From NCBI RefSeq assembly GCF_000284095.1, contig NC_017068.1, positions 1,488,001-1,552,000 of the forward strand: DNA of 64,000 nt, given 5' to 3'. The first letter of the stretch is position 1; the number at the start of each line of letters is the position of its first letter. The translations under genes and the position numbers were made by a program. The notes under the pieces are model-generated. The model did no database searches, was not told the origin of the DNA, and saw only the letters and a list, made by a program, of their open reading frames with translations. The DNA is from Selenomonas ruminantium subsp. lactilytica TAM6421. Lineage in GTDB: Bacteria > Bacillota > Negativicutes > Selenomonadales > Selenomonadaceae. This document shows, one piece after another, positions 31,518 to 40,091 of this stretch.

Positions 31518-31723
31518 CATTTGCTCGGCAGAAGATGTTGATTTGATTCGATAATCTCTGGGGCGGTAACACTAATTCGATTGATGAGTTCGTCCAGTGA
31601 TTCTGCTTCCAGAGCTAAAGGAATATCATCACAGATGGCTACCCAGACATTAGCTGCATCGTCCCATATCAAGTTTACCGTGTATTCGGCGTGCTTGTAG
31701 TAGTTTTCGCCGTAAAATTTCAC
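31517..31723 (-). CDS. DUF1902 family protein
   Basis: 68 residues from GTG 31723. The sequence YTVNLIWDDAANVWVAICDDIPLALEAESLDELINRISVTAPEIIESN is the DUF1902 pattern, a HicB-like single alpha/beta domain. HicB proteins are antitoxins, but DUF1902 genes often stand alone, and no HicA partner (small dsRBD-like protein) is seen within 300 bases upstream. The alternative longer frame (to 31795) runs through GC-rich repeat sequence and is not credible as a start. Confidence 0.7.
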   Translation of the reverse strand: MKFYGENYYKHAEYTVNLIWDDAANVWVAICDDIPLALEAESLDELINRISVTAPEIIESNQHLLPSK

Positions 31724-31744
31724 AGTTGCATGCCCCCCACCATC

Positions 31745-31860
31745 CTCAAGAGGACTAGCTTTGCGTCGCCGCCTACGGCGGTCCCCCGCCCCCAAGGGGG
31801 CGGACTGAAATGCTCTATAGCTCTGCCAAAATCTGGCACGGTCTCCCGTTCCCCTTGGTG
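31745..31860. repeat. GC-rich hairpin-containing intergenic repeat
   Basis: CGCCGCCTACGGCGG and CCCCGCCCCCAAGGGGGCGG are adjacent short hairpins, followed by GTCTCCCGTTCCCCTTGG. The composition is unlike the neighbouring genes. The rest of the stretch to 32010 contains no gene I recognise. Confidence 0.4.
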
Positions 31861-32020
31861 GAGGACTTTTCCTCTAGCTATACTCACGAACCATAAAATA
31901 TGCCATTTGGTCGTCCACAGCTGTTTGCGCAACCATACACTACTATGGGGGCGGCAAACTACTAACAGGCGGCGAGTTAATATCTCCCGCCTCATGCGAC
32001 GCGGAACTAGTCACCTTGGG

Positions 32021-32063
32021 AAAAGGGGCTGTTGCACGTAATCAACGTGCAGCAGCTCCTTTT
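32021..32063 (-). terminator. Long terminator hairpin
   Basis: AAAAGGGGCTGTTGCACG pairs with CGTGCAGCAGCTCCTTTT, about 18 bp with one or two mismatches. On the minus strand it ends with a run of T. It lies inside the last codons of the minus-strand adhesin remnant, indicating that the original end of that gene was slightly upstream. Confidence 0.7.
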
Positions 32064-33215
32064 CGCATGCAAAAAAACAATCCCGGGGCTTGAATGCCTC
32101 GGGATTAAGTGTAGAATTTAGGTATGCACAAACTAAATTCACAGAAAGATTATACGTCTTTCGGAGGGAGTTATCAAGTATCCCTTCCTCAACGTTCTTG
32201 ATATTTTCCTTGGCCACGCCTTTATTCTTGGCCACACCACCGGTGACATCACCATCTATCTGGCCACTGATATTATCCCCGCCTTCATTGATGGCATCGT
32301 CCTTGTCCGTGTCAGGGTCAGGATCGAGATCAGGATCGGGATTAGGCGTAGAGGTGGCTGTGCCTGTGGTTACGAGATATTTGAGGTTCCCGCTTTCAAA
32401 GTAGGCATGGCCTTTGCCGGTTTTGCCGTTGGCATCGGTGAAGTTCATGCCGTCCGGCCCGCCGATGGAACCCCCCACAGAGGTGCCGAAGGCATTGACC
32501 AGCGTCATGATGTCGCCGTCACTGCGGGTACCGCCGGTAGTAAAGTGGATTTTGCTGGTGTCAATGGCGGCCTTTTCAAAGGAAATATTCGTGTATTGCG
32601 TGCTGTGGTCAATTAGTGCACCGCTGGTCAGCCATTCCACATCCCCAAAGGACAGCTTGCTGGCTGCTGTGTTTACCACATTGAGCAGGACGTTTTTATA
32701 GCTGTTGTTTTGGTCGATAGCCACCTCATGGTAGGTGTTGTAATAGATGGTCACACCATTGAGGGTAGGGGGATTTTCTGTATTCTTTAAAATCAGATTG
32801 GGAGTCTCGCTGTTCAGGATGGTACTGTTCTCGGCGGAGTATTTCAAATCCAGTGTGGCAAAATCGTTTTCCTTATTGGAGGCCAATAATGTCATGGTGC
32901 CGGGGTCTTTCTGCGCGAAAAATGCTGTGGTAACACCTGTGATATCCAGCTGGCCGTAGTTTTGGAAACTGCCGCCGCTAAGCACCAGGGCTTCGGTCTG
33001 CCAGGCCATATTATCGGCCAGTTTGATGGTGGCAAAATTTTTTACTGCACTGTATGCCATACTGGCTGCCGTATTGATGCCGTCCAGTATCAGGGTATTG
33101 CCAGTGGTCACATCATAGTTATTAGAGCTACAGTAGCCACCTTGAAGATTACTGCTGACCGTGGCATTTTTCAGGGAAATGGTATTGTTGATGGCGGGGC
33201 CCGTATACTGCGATT
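32064..33215 (-). pseudogene. Adhesin/autotransporter-like passenger fragment
   Basis: The minus-strand frame is open from about 33215 to a stop at 32011 without a proper start. The sequence is a beta-strand-rich repeat protein (NTISLKNATVSSNLQGG, NTLILDGINTAASMAYSAVKNFATIKLADN, SGGSFQNYGQLDITG, KLSFGDVEWLTSGALIDHSTQYTNISFEKAAIDTSKIHFTTGG). A Pro/Asp-rich linker follows (NPDPDLDPDPDTDKDD), which is typical of large secreted adhesins. The linker leads to an abrupt end after NVEEGILDNSLRKTYNL. Both the signal peptide half and the outer-membrane barrel are missing, so only an internal piece remains. Confidence 0.65.
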
Positions 33216-33445
33216 ATTTCAACTTTTATATTGACATTAAGGAAGGGGTATGTTATTGTAAAGCTATCAATAGTGGCAACGGCGCCCGGACGAGTCAGGA
33301 TATTCGTCCGGGCTTTTATTTTTACCACCCTTGGATAGCCGCTACTGATACATATATATGGCAGGACAATGGCGTCCTGGATCATGGCTTTGTCTGTGGT
33401 TCAGGGCGTTTTTGCTTTGCCTGCCGCATGATTTGGGAGGAATGA
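33205..33445 (+). pseudogene. C-terminal fragment of an unknown protein
   Basis: In this frame YCDYFNFYIDIKEGVCYCKAIN, DIRPGFYFYHPWIAATDTYIWQDNGVLDHGFVCGSGRFCFACRMIWEE looks like true protein with several cysteines, ending at TGA 33445. No start codon with a ribosome-binding site is available, and its upstream side is the junction with the minus-strand adhesin fragment near 33215. It probably represents the tail of a protein removed by the same rearrangement. I do not know the family. Confidence 0.4.
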
Positions 33446-33450
33446 TAAAA

Positions 33451-33846
33451 ATGGTTACGTTTCCGCTGTTTTCCGAGTTAGAGAAGCATCGTGATGAGGC
33501 AAATGAGAAGTTTCATCATAACATCAAGCCCCTGCTGATTGAACGGCTCAGGGAGTTTGGCTTTGTTCACACCAACGAGGATGCCCCGGGGATCATGGAG
33601 TTGCAGGAAAAGGCAACGCAGAACAAATATCTGCTGACGCTGCGCAAGTACGAGATCATCATCCAGTTCCAGCATGTAAAGACTGGGGAACAGGTGCTGA
33701 TTTGCGCCATCAGCAATCTTGAACTCAGCGCCCATGTCATCATGGATATCATCATCGATTCCATTGACAGCTGGCTGCAGTACGGCGTGGTCTATGATTA
33801 CAAAAAAGCCCAGCAGCTGGAAGAACGGGCGAAGAAGCGTGGCTGA
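33451..33846 (+). CDS. Small protein of unknown function, first gene of the ATP-grasp operon
   Basis: 131 residues from ATG 33451, selected over ATG 33442 because GGGAGGA sits 9 bases before it. A helical first third (FSELEKHRDEANEKFHHNIKPLLIERLREFGF), then two strands (YLLTLRKYEIIIQFQHVKTGEQVLICAIS) and a helical tail (VIMDIIIDSIDSWLQYGVVYDYKKAQQLEERAKKR). No family known. It is followed after 41 bases by the ATP-grasp gene, and is likely part of the same transcript. Confidence 0.6.
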   Translation: MVTFPLFSELEKHRDEANEKFHHNIKPLLIERLREFGFVHTNEDAPGIMELQEKATQNKYLLTLRKYEIIIQFQHVKTGEQVLICAISNLELSAHVIMDIIIDSIDSWLQYGVVYDYKKAQQLEERAKKRG

Positions 33847-33887
33847 GTCCCGCATATATTATTCCTACCCTGAAAGGATGTGGCCCC

Positions 33888-35201
33888 ATGCAGGATTTAC
33901 TGACGCAAAAGGACCAAGTCAATGAGCAGCTTGCTCGCTATGGTGTGAAATTCGGCATCTACAAGGATGGCAAATTCAATGAACGCCTGTTTCCCTTCGA
34001 TCCCATTCCCCGGCAGATTGAGGCACGGGACTATGAAATGCTGGAAAAAGGCCTGCGCCAGCGCGTTACGGCCCTTAACCTGTTTTTGGCTGATATCTAT
34101 GGCAAGAAACGGATTCTGCGGGATAGCATCATCCCGGAGGAATTTGTCTTCTGTTCTCCAGGATATTTGGCAGAATGTGAGGGGATCAAGCCGCCCAAGG
34201 GCATATACAGCCATATATCCGGCATTGATCTCGTTCTGGGCAAGGATGGTGTCTGGTATGTATTGGAGGATAATCTGCGCATACCCTCAGGGGCTTCCTA
34301 TCCGCTGATTGCCCGCAGACTCTGCCGCAACTGCAGCCCGCGCACCTTCCGCAGCAATAATATCCGGGACAATCGGAACTATGGGGCGCTATTGAAGCAG
34401 GTGATGGATGAGGTAAACACCGGCGGCATCAATGTCATCTTTACCCCGGGGCGTTACAACGCCGCGTATTTTGAACATTCTTACTTAGCAGAACAGTCCG
34501 GGGCCGTGCTGGCGGAAAGTGCCGATCTGTTCGTGGATCAGGGCGTGCTTTATTATAAAGCCAGCCGGGATCCGGTGAAGGTGGGTTCCATCTATCGTCG
34601 TGTCAGTGATGAATATCTCGATCCGCTGTGTTTTGAGCCAAGTTCCCTAATCGGCGTGCCCAACCTGATGGACGCCTACCGGGCCGGCAATGTGGCCATT
34701 CTCAACGCTCCGGGCAATGGTGTGGCCGATGACAAGGGCATCTATTATTTCGTGCCGAAGATGATTGCCTATTATCTGGAGGAGGAGCCTATATTGCATA
34801 ATGCGCCCACCTTTTTGCCATATTTCCCGGAGGATATGGCCTATACCATGGAGCATATCCATGAACTGGTCATCAAGGATGTGGCGGAGGCCGGAGGTTA
34901 CGGCGTGATCTTCGGGGAAAATCTTTCCCCGGCGGAGCTGGAAAAGCTCAAGGAGGCAGTGCGCCAGGAACCGCGGCGCTTCATCGCCCAGACGGTTATC
35001 GACTTTCAGGATCTGCCGGTTTGGGAGGACGGTGCTCAGGTCATGCGCAAGGCGGATTTGCGGGCGTTTGTGCTGACGGGAGAGAATGTCCGCGTCTGGC
35101 CCAGCGGCCTTACTCGTTTTTCCCGCAATCCGGACAGTTTCGTAGTGAATTCTTCTCAGGGAGGAGGCTTTAAAGATACATGGATCATGACATCTCTATG
35201 A
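33888..35201 (+). CDS. Circularly permuted ATP-grasp protein
   Basis: 437 residues. This is the CP_ATPgrasp family (DUF404/DUF407 type). The characteristic order is seen: GVKFGIYKDGKFNERLFPFDPIPRQIEARDYEMLEKGLRQRVTALNLFLADIYG, GIDLVLGKDGVWYVLEDNLRIPSGASYPL, a central GINVIFTPGRYNAAYFEHSYLA, and at the end LVIKDVAEAGGYGVIFG, RRFIAQTVIDFQDLPVW, KADLRAFVLTGENVRVWPSGLTRFSR, closing NSSQGGGFKDTW. These enzymes are thought to ligate an amine to a carboxylate using ATP, making peptides or amides. In many genomes the gene is followed by alpha-E and transglutaminase genes, as here. ATG 33888 follows GAAAGGATG. Confidence 0.9.
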   Translation: MQDLLTQKDQVNEQLARYGVKFGIYKDGKFNERLFPFDPIPRQIEARDYEMLEKGLRQRVTALNLFLADIYGKKRILRDSIIPEEFVFCSPGYLAECEGIKPPKGIYSHISGIDLVLGKDGVWYVLEDNLRIPSGASYPLIARRLCRNCSPRTFRSNNIRDNRNYGALLKQVMDEVNTGGINVIFTPGRYNAAYFEHSYLAEQSGAVLAESADLFVDQGVLYYKASRDPVKVGSIYRRVSDEYLDPLCFEPSSLIGVPNLMDAYRAGNVAILNAPGNGVADDKGIYYFVPKMIAYYLEEEPILHNAPTFLPYFPEDMAYTMEHIHELVIKDVAEAGGYGVIFGENLSPAELEKLKEAVRQEPRRFIAQTVIDFQDLPVWEDGAQVMRKADLRAFVLTGENVRVWPSGLTRFSRNPDSFVVNSSQGGGFKDTWIMTSL

Positions 35202-35875
35202 CGAAAATCAATAATCTCTTTTGGCTGGGGCGCTATTCTGCCCGGGTGGATACCACCATCCGCTATCTGGCCAAATGGTATGATTCCATGCTGGATGGCA
35301 AGGTCATTGACTTCCAGCATTTTTGCCAAAGTCTTGATATTCCTTGTCATTATATCAGTGCCTATCAGTTCATGCGCTCCTATATTTTTGAGAAGAAAAA
35401 TCCCGATTCCGTGCGTTCAGCGGCGGAGATCATGCTGGGCAATGGCATGGTGCTGCGGGAAACCATTGGCAGCAATACCTTGTCCTATCTGCAGATGACG
35501 GTTTACGCCATGGACAAGGCTGCCGTCACCACCAATCCCTGGCTGGGCTTCCAGAAGGTCTGCGATCTGCTCATGGCTTTTGCGGGGCGTTGCGATGTCT
35601 ATATCGAAGATCAGGGAATCCGGGACATCATCAAGTGCGGAGCCAGCATCGAGCGCCTGTCCCTGTATGTCAGTTTTGACTATCCTGAGAAAACTCTGCT
35701 GAAGGATCTGCAAAAGCTCATAGCCTATATGGAGCGGTTGAGCTTGCCTGTGCCAATCGATGAAGATGCTCTGTCTCTGCTGAGAGCGCAGAAAGCTCGT
35801 CTGGAGTGGGGATTTTCCCTGAGTGTTTCCCCACAGGAGCTGCGGGCGGCTGTGGAATCGTTGGTCCAGTTGTAA
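35180..35875 (+). CDS. Alpha-E domain protein
   Basis: 231 residues, overlapping the ATP-grasp gene by 22 bases. The N-terminus TKINNLFWLGRYSARVDTTIRYLAKWYDSML is the alpha-E start (LFWxGRYxERAE), with the glutamate of RAE replaced by Asp (ARVD). An all-alpha protein throughout: AEIMLGNGMVLRETIGSNTLSYLQMTVYAMD, AFAGRCDVYIEDQGIRDIIKCGASIERLSLYVSF. The usual binding partner of permuted ATP-grasp enzymes, without known catalytic motif. Translational coupling to the ATP-grasp gene is likely. Confidence 0.85.
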   Translation: MDHDISMTKINNLFWLGRYSARVDTTIRYLAKWYDSMLDGKVIDFQHFCQSLDIPCHYISAYQFMRSYIFEKKNPDSVRSAAEIMLGNGMVLRETIGSNTLSYLQMTVYAMDKAAVTTNPWLGFQKVCDLLMAFAGRCDVYIEDQGIRDIIKCGASIERLSLYVSFDYPEKTLLKDLQKLIAYMERLSLPVPIDEDALSLLRAQKARLEWGFSLSVSPQELRAAVESLVQL

Positions 35876-35886
35876 GGAGGATGCCT

Positions 35887-36663
35887 ATGCGTGAGCTTGA
35901 CTTCCAATTTTCCTGTCAGCTTTCCTTTTCCGAATCAGTGACGGATCATGCTTTCCTGCTCCGCTGCCTGCCAAGGCAGGTCAAGGGGCAGGAACTACTT
36001 TCTCTGGACCTGCAGGTGATGCCGGAGGGCGTGCAGCTCTTTTCCGGCAGGGATTCTTTTGGCAACCGGACCATGACCGGCTGGGTGCCGGAAGCACATA
36101 AGGAATTATCCTATCAGGTCAGCGGTGTTGTCCGGCGGGATGATATGCAGGAGGAAGCACCTGCAGTCATGCCCTGCTTTTACTATCCTTCCGCGCTGAC
36201 CAAACCTTCCCCGGAAATGGCAGCATATCTTGAAGAACTGCAATTGACGGGAAGTCCCAGTCAAAAGGCGCAGGCATTGACTGTTGCCCTGAACGAACGT
36301 TTGGCGTATGTTCCTGGTTCTACCAATATATGTACTACCGCTGCGGAGGCCTTTCAGCAGGGGCAGGGAGTCTGTCAGGATTTTGCCCATATCTTTTTGG
36401 CGCTGGCACGGCTGGCAGGCATTCCCGCCCGTTATGCCTGTGGTCTGCCAGTGGGGGAGGGCGCTACTCATGCCTGGGGCGAGATTTGGCAGGATGGTCA
36501 CTGGCTGGGCTATGATCCCACCCGGAACCGCCTGGTGGATGAAACGTATATCACGCTGGCTGTGGGCCGGGACTATGGGGATTGTCCCATTGAGCGGGGC
36601 GTATTCCATGGGACGGCCTGGCAAACCCAGCAGGTATTCATGCAGGTCAGGGAAAAGGAATAG
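35887..36663 (+). CDS. Transglutaminase-like peptidase
   Basis: 258 residues, start chosen at ATG 35887 since AAGGAGG abuts ATG 35881. The N-terminal beta domain (LDFQFSCQLSFSESVTDHAFLLRCLPR, Bact_transglu_N) is followed by the transglutaminase core with the catalytic triad: Cys in QGQGVCQDFAHIFLALARLAGIPARYACGLP, His in GATHAWGEIW and Asp in WLGYDPTRNRLVDETYITLAVGRDYGDCPIERGVF. It can cleave or form isopeptide bonds. Together with ATP-grasp and alpha-E it makes the well-known three-gene module. Confidence 0.9.
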   Translation: MRELDFQFSCQLSFSESVTDHAFLLRCLPRQVKGQELLSLDLQVMPEGVQLFSGRDSFGNRTMTGWVPEAHKELSYQVSGVVRRDDMQEEAPAVMPCFYYPSALTKPSPEMAAYLEELQLTGSPSQKAQALTVALNERLAYVPGSTNICTTAAEAFQQGQGVCQDFAHIFLALARLAGIPARYACGLPVGEGATHAWGEIWQDGHWLGYDPTRNRLVDETYITLAVGRDYGDCPIERGVFHGTAWQTQQVFMQVREKE

Positions 36664-36677
36664 AGAGGAGTCTGTAT

Positions 36678-37610
36678 ATGCTGCAAGAAGTTGTTTCTGC
36701 CCAATTACCCGTGGGTGAGAAACTGGCCATTCAGAAGAACCGCATCGCCGGAGCCAATCCCGAGGCCCGGCGTATTGCTGTGGTAACGGGCACCCATGGG
36801 GATGAACTGGAAGGCCAGTATGTGGCCTGGAAACTGGCCCGGCTGTTGGAGAAAAAGCGCGACCGCCTTCATGGTACCGTGGATATCTATCCGGCCCTGA
36901 ATCCGCTGGGGATCAGTACCATCTACCGAGGGCTGCCGGGCTTTGATCTGGATATGAACCGGATTTTCCCGGGCAGCAGCACGGAAACCATGTATGAGTA
37001 TATCGCTCAGGGTATCGTGCAGGATATTGCCGGGGCTGACCTCTGCATCGACATCCATGCCAGCAATATCTTCCTGCGGGAAATCCCCCAGATCCGCATC
37101 AACGAAAAAAATGCCCAGGAGCTTCTGCCCCTGGCGCATTTTCTCAATATGGACTTTGTCTGGGTGCACGGGGCGGCAACTGTTTTGGAAAGCACGCTGG
37201 CCTACAGCCTCAACGATATCGGTACGCCTACGCTGGTAGTGGAAATGGGGGTGGGCATGCGCATTACCGAAAGCTATGGCAATCAGCTGATCTACGGGAT
37301 CTTTGCTGCGATGAATCATCTGGGAATGCTGGATGAGCCCTATATTCCCGTGGCACCGCCCATTGTCAGCACCGACGGCCATGTGGGCTTTGTCAATGCG
37401 GCGGAATCCGGCATCTTCCTGCCCCGGGTGAGCCATGTAGAACGGGTGGAAAAGGGCCAGACCATCGGCATCATTTCCAATCCCTTCACTGGGGAAATCA
37501 GTGAAAAACTGCTGAGCCCCATAAGCGGCATGGTCTTTACCTTGCGGGAGTATCCGCTGGTCAATGAGGGCTCTCTGATTGCCCGTGTGCTGGGAGGTGC
37601 GGCTTCGTGA
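36678..37610 (+). CDS. Succinylglutamate desuccinylase/aspartoacylase-like (M14) protein
   Basis: 310 residues, ATG 36678 behind AGAGGAG. The zinc-binding HxxE is in TGTHGDELEG (H40, E43), the third ligand in IDIHAS, and the arginine and asparagine of LDMNRIFPG and the active-site glutamate of LVVEMGVG are present. The C-terminal beta-domain (VNAAESGIFLPRVSHVERVEKGQTIGIISNPFTGEI ... LREYPLVNEGSLIARVLGG) is a biotinyl-like barrel typical of AstE/AspA proteins. It should hydrolyse an amide or peptide bond of an N-acylated amino acid. It ends with a 4-base overlap with the next gene. Confidence 0.85.
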   Translation: MLQEVVSAQLPVGEKLAIQKNRIAGANPEARRIAVVTGTHGDELEGQYVAWKLARLLEKKRDRLHGTVDIYPALNPLGISTIYRGLPGFDLDMNRIFPGSSTETMYEYIAQGIVQDIAGADLCIDIHASNIFLREIPQIRINEKNAQELLPLAHFLNMDFVWVHGAATVLESTLAYSLNDIGTPTLVVEMGVGMRITESYGNQLIYGIFAAMNHLGMLDEPYIPVAPPIVSTDGHVGFVNAAESGIFLPRVSHVERVEKGQTIGIISNPFTGEISEKLLSPISGMVFTLREYPLVNEGSLIARVLGGAAS

Positions 37611-38536
37611 AAAAAGAATTGTTATACACCATATCCGCCATGCCCTACCGTCAGCCCATTCCCGTTTACGGTTGGCGTTTTGGCGGCCCGCAAAGGATGC
37701 TGGCGGTGATGGGGGCCATCCGGGGAGACGAGTATCAGCAGATGTATATTGCAGCCCGTCTGATTCACCGGCTGGAAAAGCTGGAGGCCTCCGGAGCGCT
37801 GTCCGAGGAGGCCGGAATCCTGGTCGTCCCCTGTGCGGCCCAGTCCTCCATGAATGTCAGCCGCCGTTTTTGGCCTTTGGACAATACGGATATCAATCGC
37901 ATGTTCCCGGGGTATGAGGACGGGGAGACCACCCAGCGGCTGGCTCACAGGGTTTTTCATGCCCTGCAGGGCTATCATTGGGGCATCCACCTTACGAGCC
38001 TTTATCTGCCCGGGGATTTCGTCCCCCATATCCGCGTGATGAAGACGGGCTGGCAAAAGGAGGATGAGGGGCTGGATTTTGGCCTGCCTTATCTGATTAT
38101 CCGTTCACCCCGGCCCTATGATACGGTCACCCTCAATTATAACTGGCAGGTTTGGGAAACCCACGCTTTTTCCCTTTATACCAAGGAAAACAGCGATATC
38201 GATCCCTTCAGTGCGGAAATGGCTGTGGACAGCATCCTGCGCTTTCTTGCCTGTCACGAGCTGCTGCAGGCAGAGCTGCCGCCCGGACAGGATACGATTT
38301 CCTTTGAAGAGAGCCGCATGGCCACATTCTATTCCACCCAGGCAGGAATCTTATTCCCACAGAAATATCCCGGGGATAAGGTCGCTGCAGGTGAAGTGGT
38401 GGCCAGGATTCTTGATCCCTGCACCACAGAGGTACGGGAGGAAATCCGCTCTTCGGTCAGCGGGGAAGTGTTCTTTCTGCGCAGTGCCCGCCTGTTGCCG
38501 GAGCATACCATTGTCTGTCGGATAATCCCCGGCTGA
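37607..38536 (+). CDS. AstE-like paralogue with altered zinc site
   Basis: 309 residues from GTG 37607. The same overall fold as the preceding gene product (FGGPQRMLAVMGAIRGDEYQQMYIAARLIHRLEKLEASGAL, VPCAAQSSMNVSRRFWPLDNTDINRMFPGYEDG, and a C-terminal STQAGILFPQKYPGDKVAAGEVVARILDP barrel). However, the position of the first zinc-binding histidine is Arg (AIRGDE, R39) while the following Glu is kept, and the second region reads YHWGIHLTS in place of IDIHAS, with the aspartate lost. It may bind substrate without the usual hydrolysis, or use a different metal site. Last gene of the operon. Confidence 0.78.
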   Translation: MKKELLYTISAMPYRQPIPVYGWRFGGPQRMLAVMGAIRGDEYQQMYIAARLIHRLEKLEASGALSEEAGILVVPCAAQSSMNVSRRFWPLDNTDINRMFPGYEDGETTQRLAHRVFHALQGYHWGIHLTSLYLPGDFVPHIRVMKTGWQKEDEGLDFGLPYLIIRSPRPYDTVTLNYNWQVWETHAFSLYTKENSDIDPFSAEMAVDSILRFLACHELLQAELPPGQDTISFEESRMATFYSTQAGILFPQKYPGDKVAAGEVVARILDPCTTEVREEIRSSVSGEVFFLRSARLLPEHTIVCRIIPG

Positions 38537-38603
38537 AATGATATGCTGGCCGCCTATCTATTGTATTTTTCTGGTGAATCTGTTAGAATGAAAAAAATGA
38601 ATA

Positions 38604-38683
38604 TTACGGGAGCTCGCAGACGGGCTGAGAGGAAACTATGCGTTTCGACCGCACCTGATTTGGATAATGCCAACGTAGGGAAG
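38604..38683 (+). promoter_or_regulatory. TPP riboswitch
   Basis: The classic thi-box elements are present in order: TTACGGGAGCTCG, CGGGCTGAGAGGAAAC, CGACCGCACCTGATTTGGATAATGCCAACGTAGGGAA. Thiamine pyrophosphate binding should switch the downstream structure. It lies 72 bases before thiC. Confidence 0.95.
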
Positions 38684-38690
38684 ATTTTAG

Positions 38691-38732
38691 ACTGTGATGG
38701 GATTTTATGCAAATCCTGTTCACAGTTTTTTT
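38691..38732 (+). terminator. Riboswitch-controlled leader terminator
   Basis: ACTGTG...GGATTT pairs with AAATCC...CACAGT and is followed by TTTTTTTATTTTT. It starts 8 bases after the riboswitch core, so it is the expression platform: ligand binding should favour termination before thiC. Confidence 0.85.
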
Positions 38733-38754
38733 ATTTTTAGGAGGATGGTACCAG

Positions 38755-40068
38755 ATGAAAGAAAACTACACAACGCAGATGGACGCAGCCCGCCAGGGAT
38801 TGATCACCCGGGAAATGGAAATCGTAGCTCAAAAAGAGAATATGGAACCGGAAAAGCTGCGTCAATTAGTGGCCGCTGGTCAGGTGGCCATCTGTGCCAA
38901 TAAAAAACATGCTGCCCTTTCCCCGGAAGGGGTGGGCAGCATGCTGCGCACGAAAATTAATGTGAATCTGGGGGTTTCCCGGGATTGCAAGGATTATGAT
39001 CTGGAAATGCAGAAGGTCATGGAAGCAGTGGAACTTGGTGCCGAATCCATCATGGATCTTTCCAGCCATGGCAATACTCAGCCTTTCCGCCAGAAACTTA
39101 CTGCCGAATGTCCCGCTATGATTGGTACTGTGCCCATCTACGACAGCGTTATCCACTACCAGCGGGATCTGGCGGAACTTACGGCCCAGGATTTTTTGGA
39201 TGTCATTCGTCTGCACGCTGAGGATGGCGTGGACTTTGTGACACTGCACTGTGGCATCACCCGGGACACCGTACGGCAGATACGCAGTCAGTCCCGCAAG
39301 ATGAATATCGTGAGTCGGGGAGGCAGCCTTGTCTTTGCCTGGATGAGTATGACCGGTGAGGAAAATCCCTTCTATGAGCATTTCGACGAAATCCTTGATA
39401 TCTGTGCGGAATATGATGTAACCATTTCTTTAGGAGATGCCTGCCGTCCCGGATGTTTGGCTGATGCCACGGACAATTGCCAGTTAGATGAGCTTTCCAG
39501 GTTGGGGGAACTGGTCAAGCGGGCCTGGAAGCGCAATGTACAGGTCATGGTAGAAGGGCCCGGCCATGTGCCCCTTAATCAGATTGCCGCTAATATGGAA
39601 ATCCAGAAAACCCTTTGCCATGGCGCACCTTTCTATGTGTTAGGGCCGCTGGTAACGGATATTGCTCCGGGGTATGATCATATTACGGCTGCTATTGGTG
39701 GTGCCGTGGCTGCTATGAATGGCGCTGCCTTCCTTTGCTATGTGACGCCAGCTGAACATTTGGCTCTGCCCAATCTGGAGGATGTCCGCCAAGGAATCAT
39801 TGCCAGCAAGATCGCAGCTCATGCCGCTGATGTGGCCAAAGGACTGCCAGGGGCAAGACTATTGGATGACCGTATGGCTGATGCTCGTCGGGAATTGGAT
39901 TGGGATAAGCAGTTTGCCTGCGCCCTGGATGCCAAAACGGCACAGGCCATCCGCAAGAGCCGCATGCCGGAAGACGGTCACAGCGAGACTTGCAGCATGT
40001 GTGGCAAATTCTGTGCTGTCCGCAGCATGAACAAAGCCCTGAATCATGAATATATTGACATCCTGTAA
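38755..40068 (+). CDS. thiC: Phosphomethylpyrimidine synthase ThiC
   Basis: 437 residues from ATG 38755, with TAGGAGG upstream. A radical SAM enzyme that converts 5-aminoimidazole ribotide into the pyrimidine of thiamine. It is the short, anaerobic-type form. Signature segments: [172 protein letters not shown]. The cluster-binding CSMCGKFC (CxxCxxxxC) is near the C-terminus. No other thiamine gene in the window. Confidence 0.95.
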   Translation: MKENYTTQMDAARQGLITREMEIVAQKENMEPEKLRQLVAAGQVAICANKKHAALSPEGVGSMLRTKINVNLGVSRDCKDYDLEMQKVMEAVELGAESIMDLSSHGNTQPFRQKLTAECPAMIGTVPIYDSVIHYQRDLAELTAQDFLDVIRLHAEDGVDFVTLHCGITRDTVRQIRSQSRKMNIVSRGGSLVFAWMSMTGEENPFYEHFDEILDICAEYDVTISLGDACRPGCLADATDNCQLDELSRLGELVKRAWKRNVQVMVEGPGHVPLNQIAANMEIQKTLCHGAPFYVLGPLVTDIAPGYDHITAAIGGAVAAMNGAAFLCYVTPAEHLALPNLEDVRQGIIASKIAAHAADVAKGLPGARLLDDRMADARRELDWDKQFACALDAKTAQAIRKSRMPEDGHSETCSMCGKFCAVRSMNKALNHEYIDIL

Positions 40069-40091
40069 GCATAGCAAAGGTAGTGAGGGGG

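Noticed and set aside
31352-31546. 65-codon frame over the 48-bp tandem repeats
   Set aside because: It runs through the terminator hairpin and has no ribosome-binding site.
31517-31723. DUF1902 gene considered as half of a HicAB toxin-antitoxin pair
   Set aside because: No HicA-like gene was found on either side within several hundred bases.
36705-37436. Minus-strand open frame (243 codons) opposite the first AstE-like gene
   Set aside because: Antisense shadow of a gene with intact zinc-site motifs and operon context.
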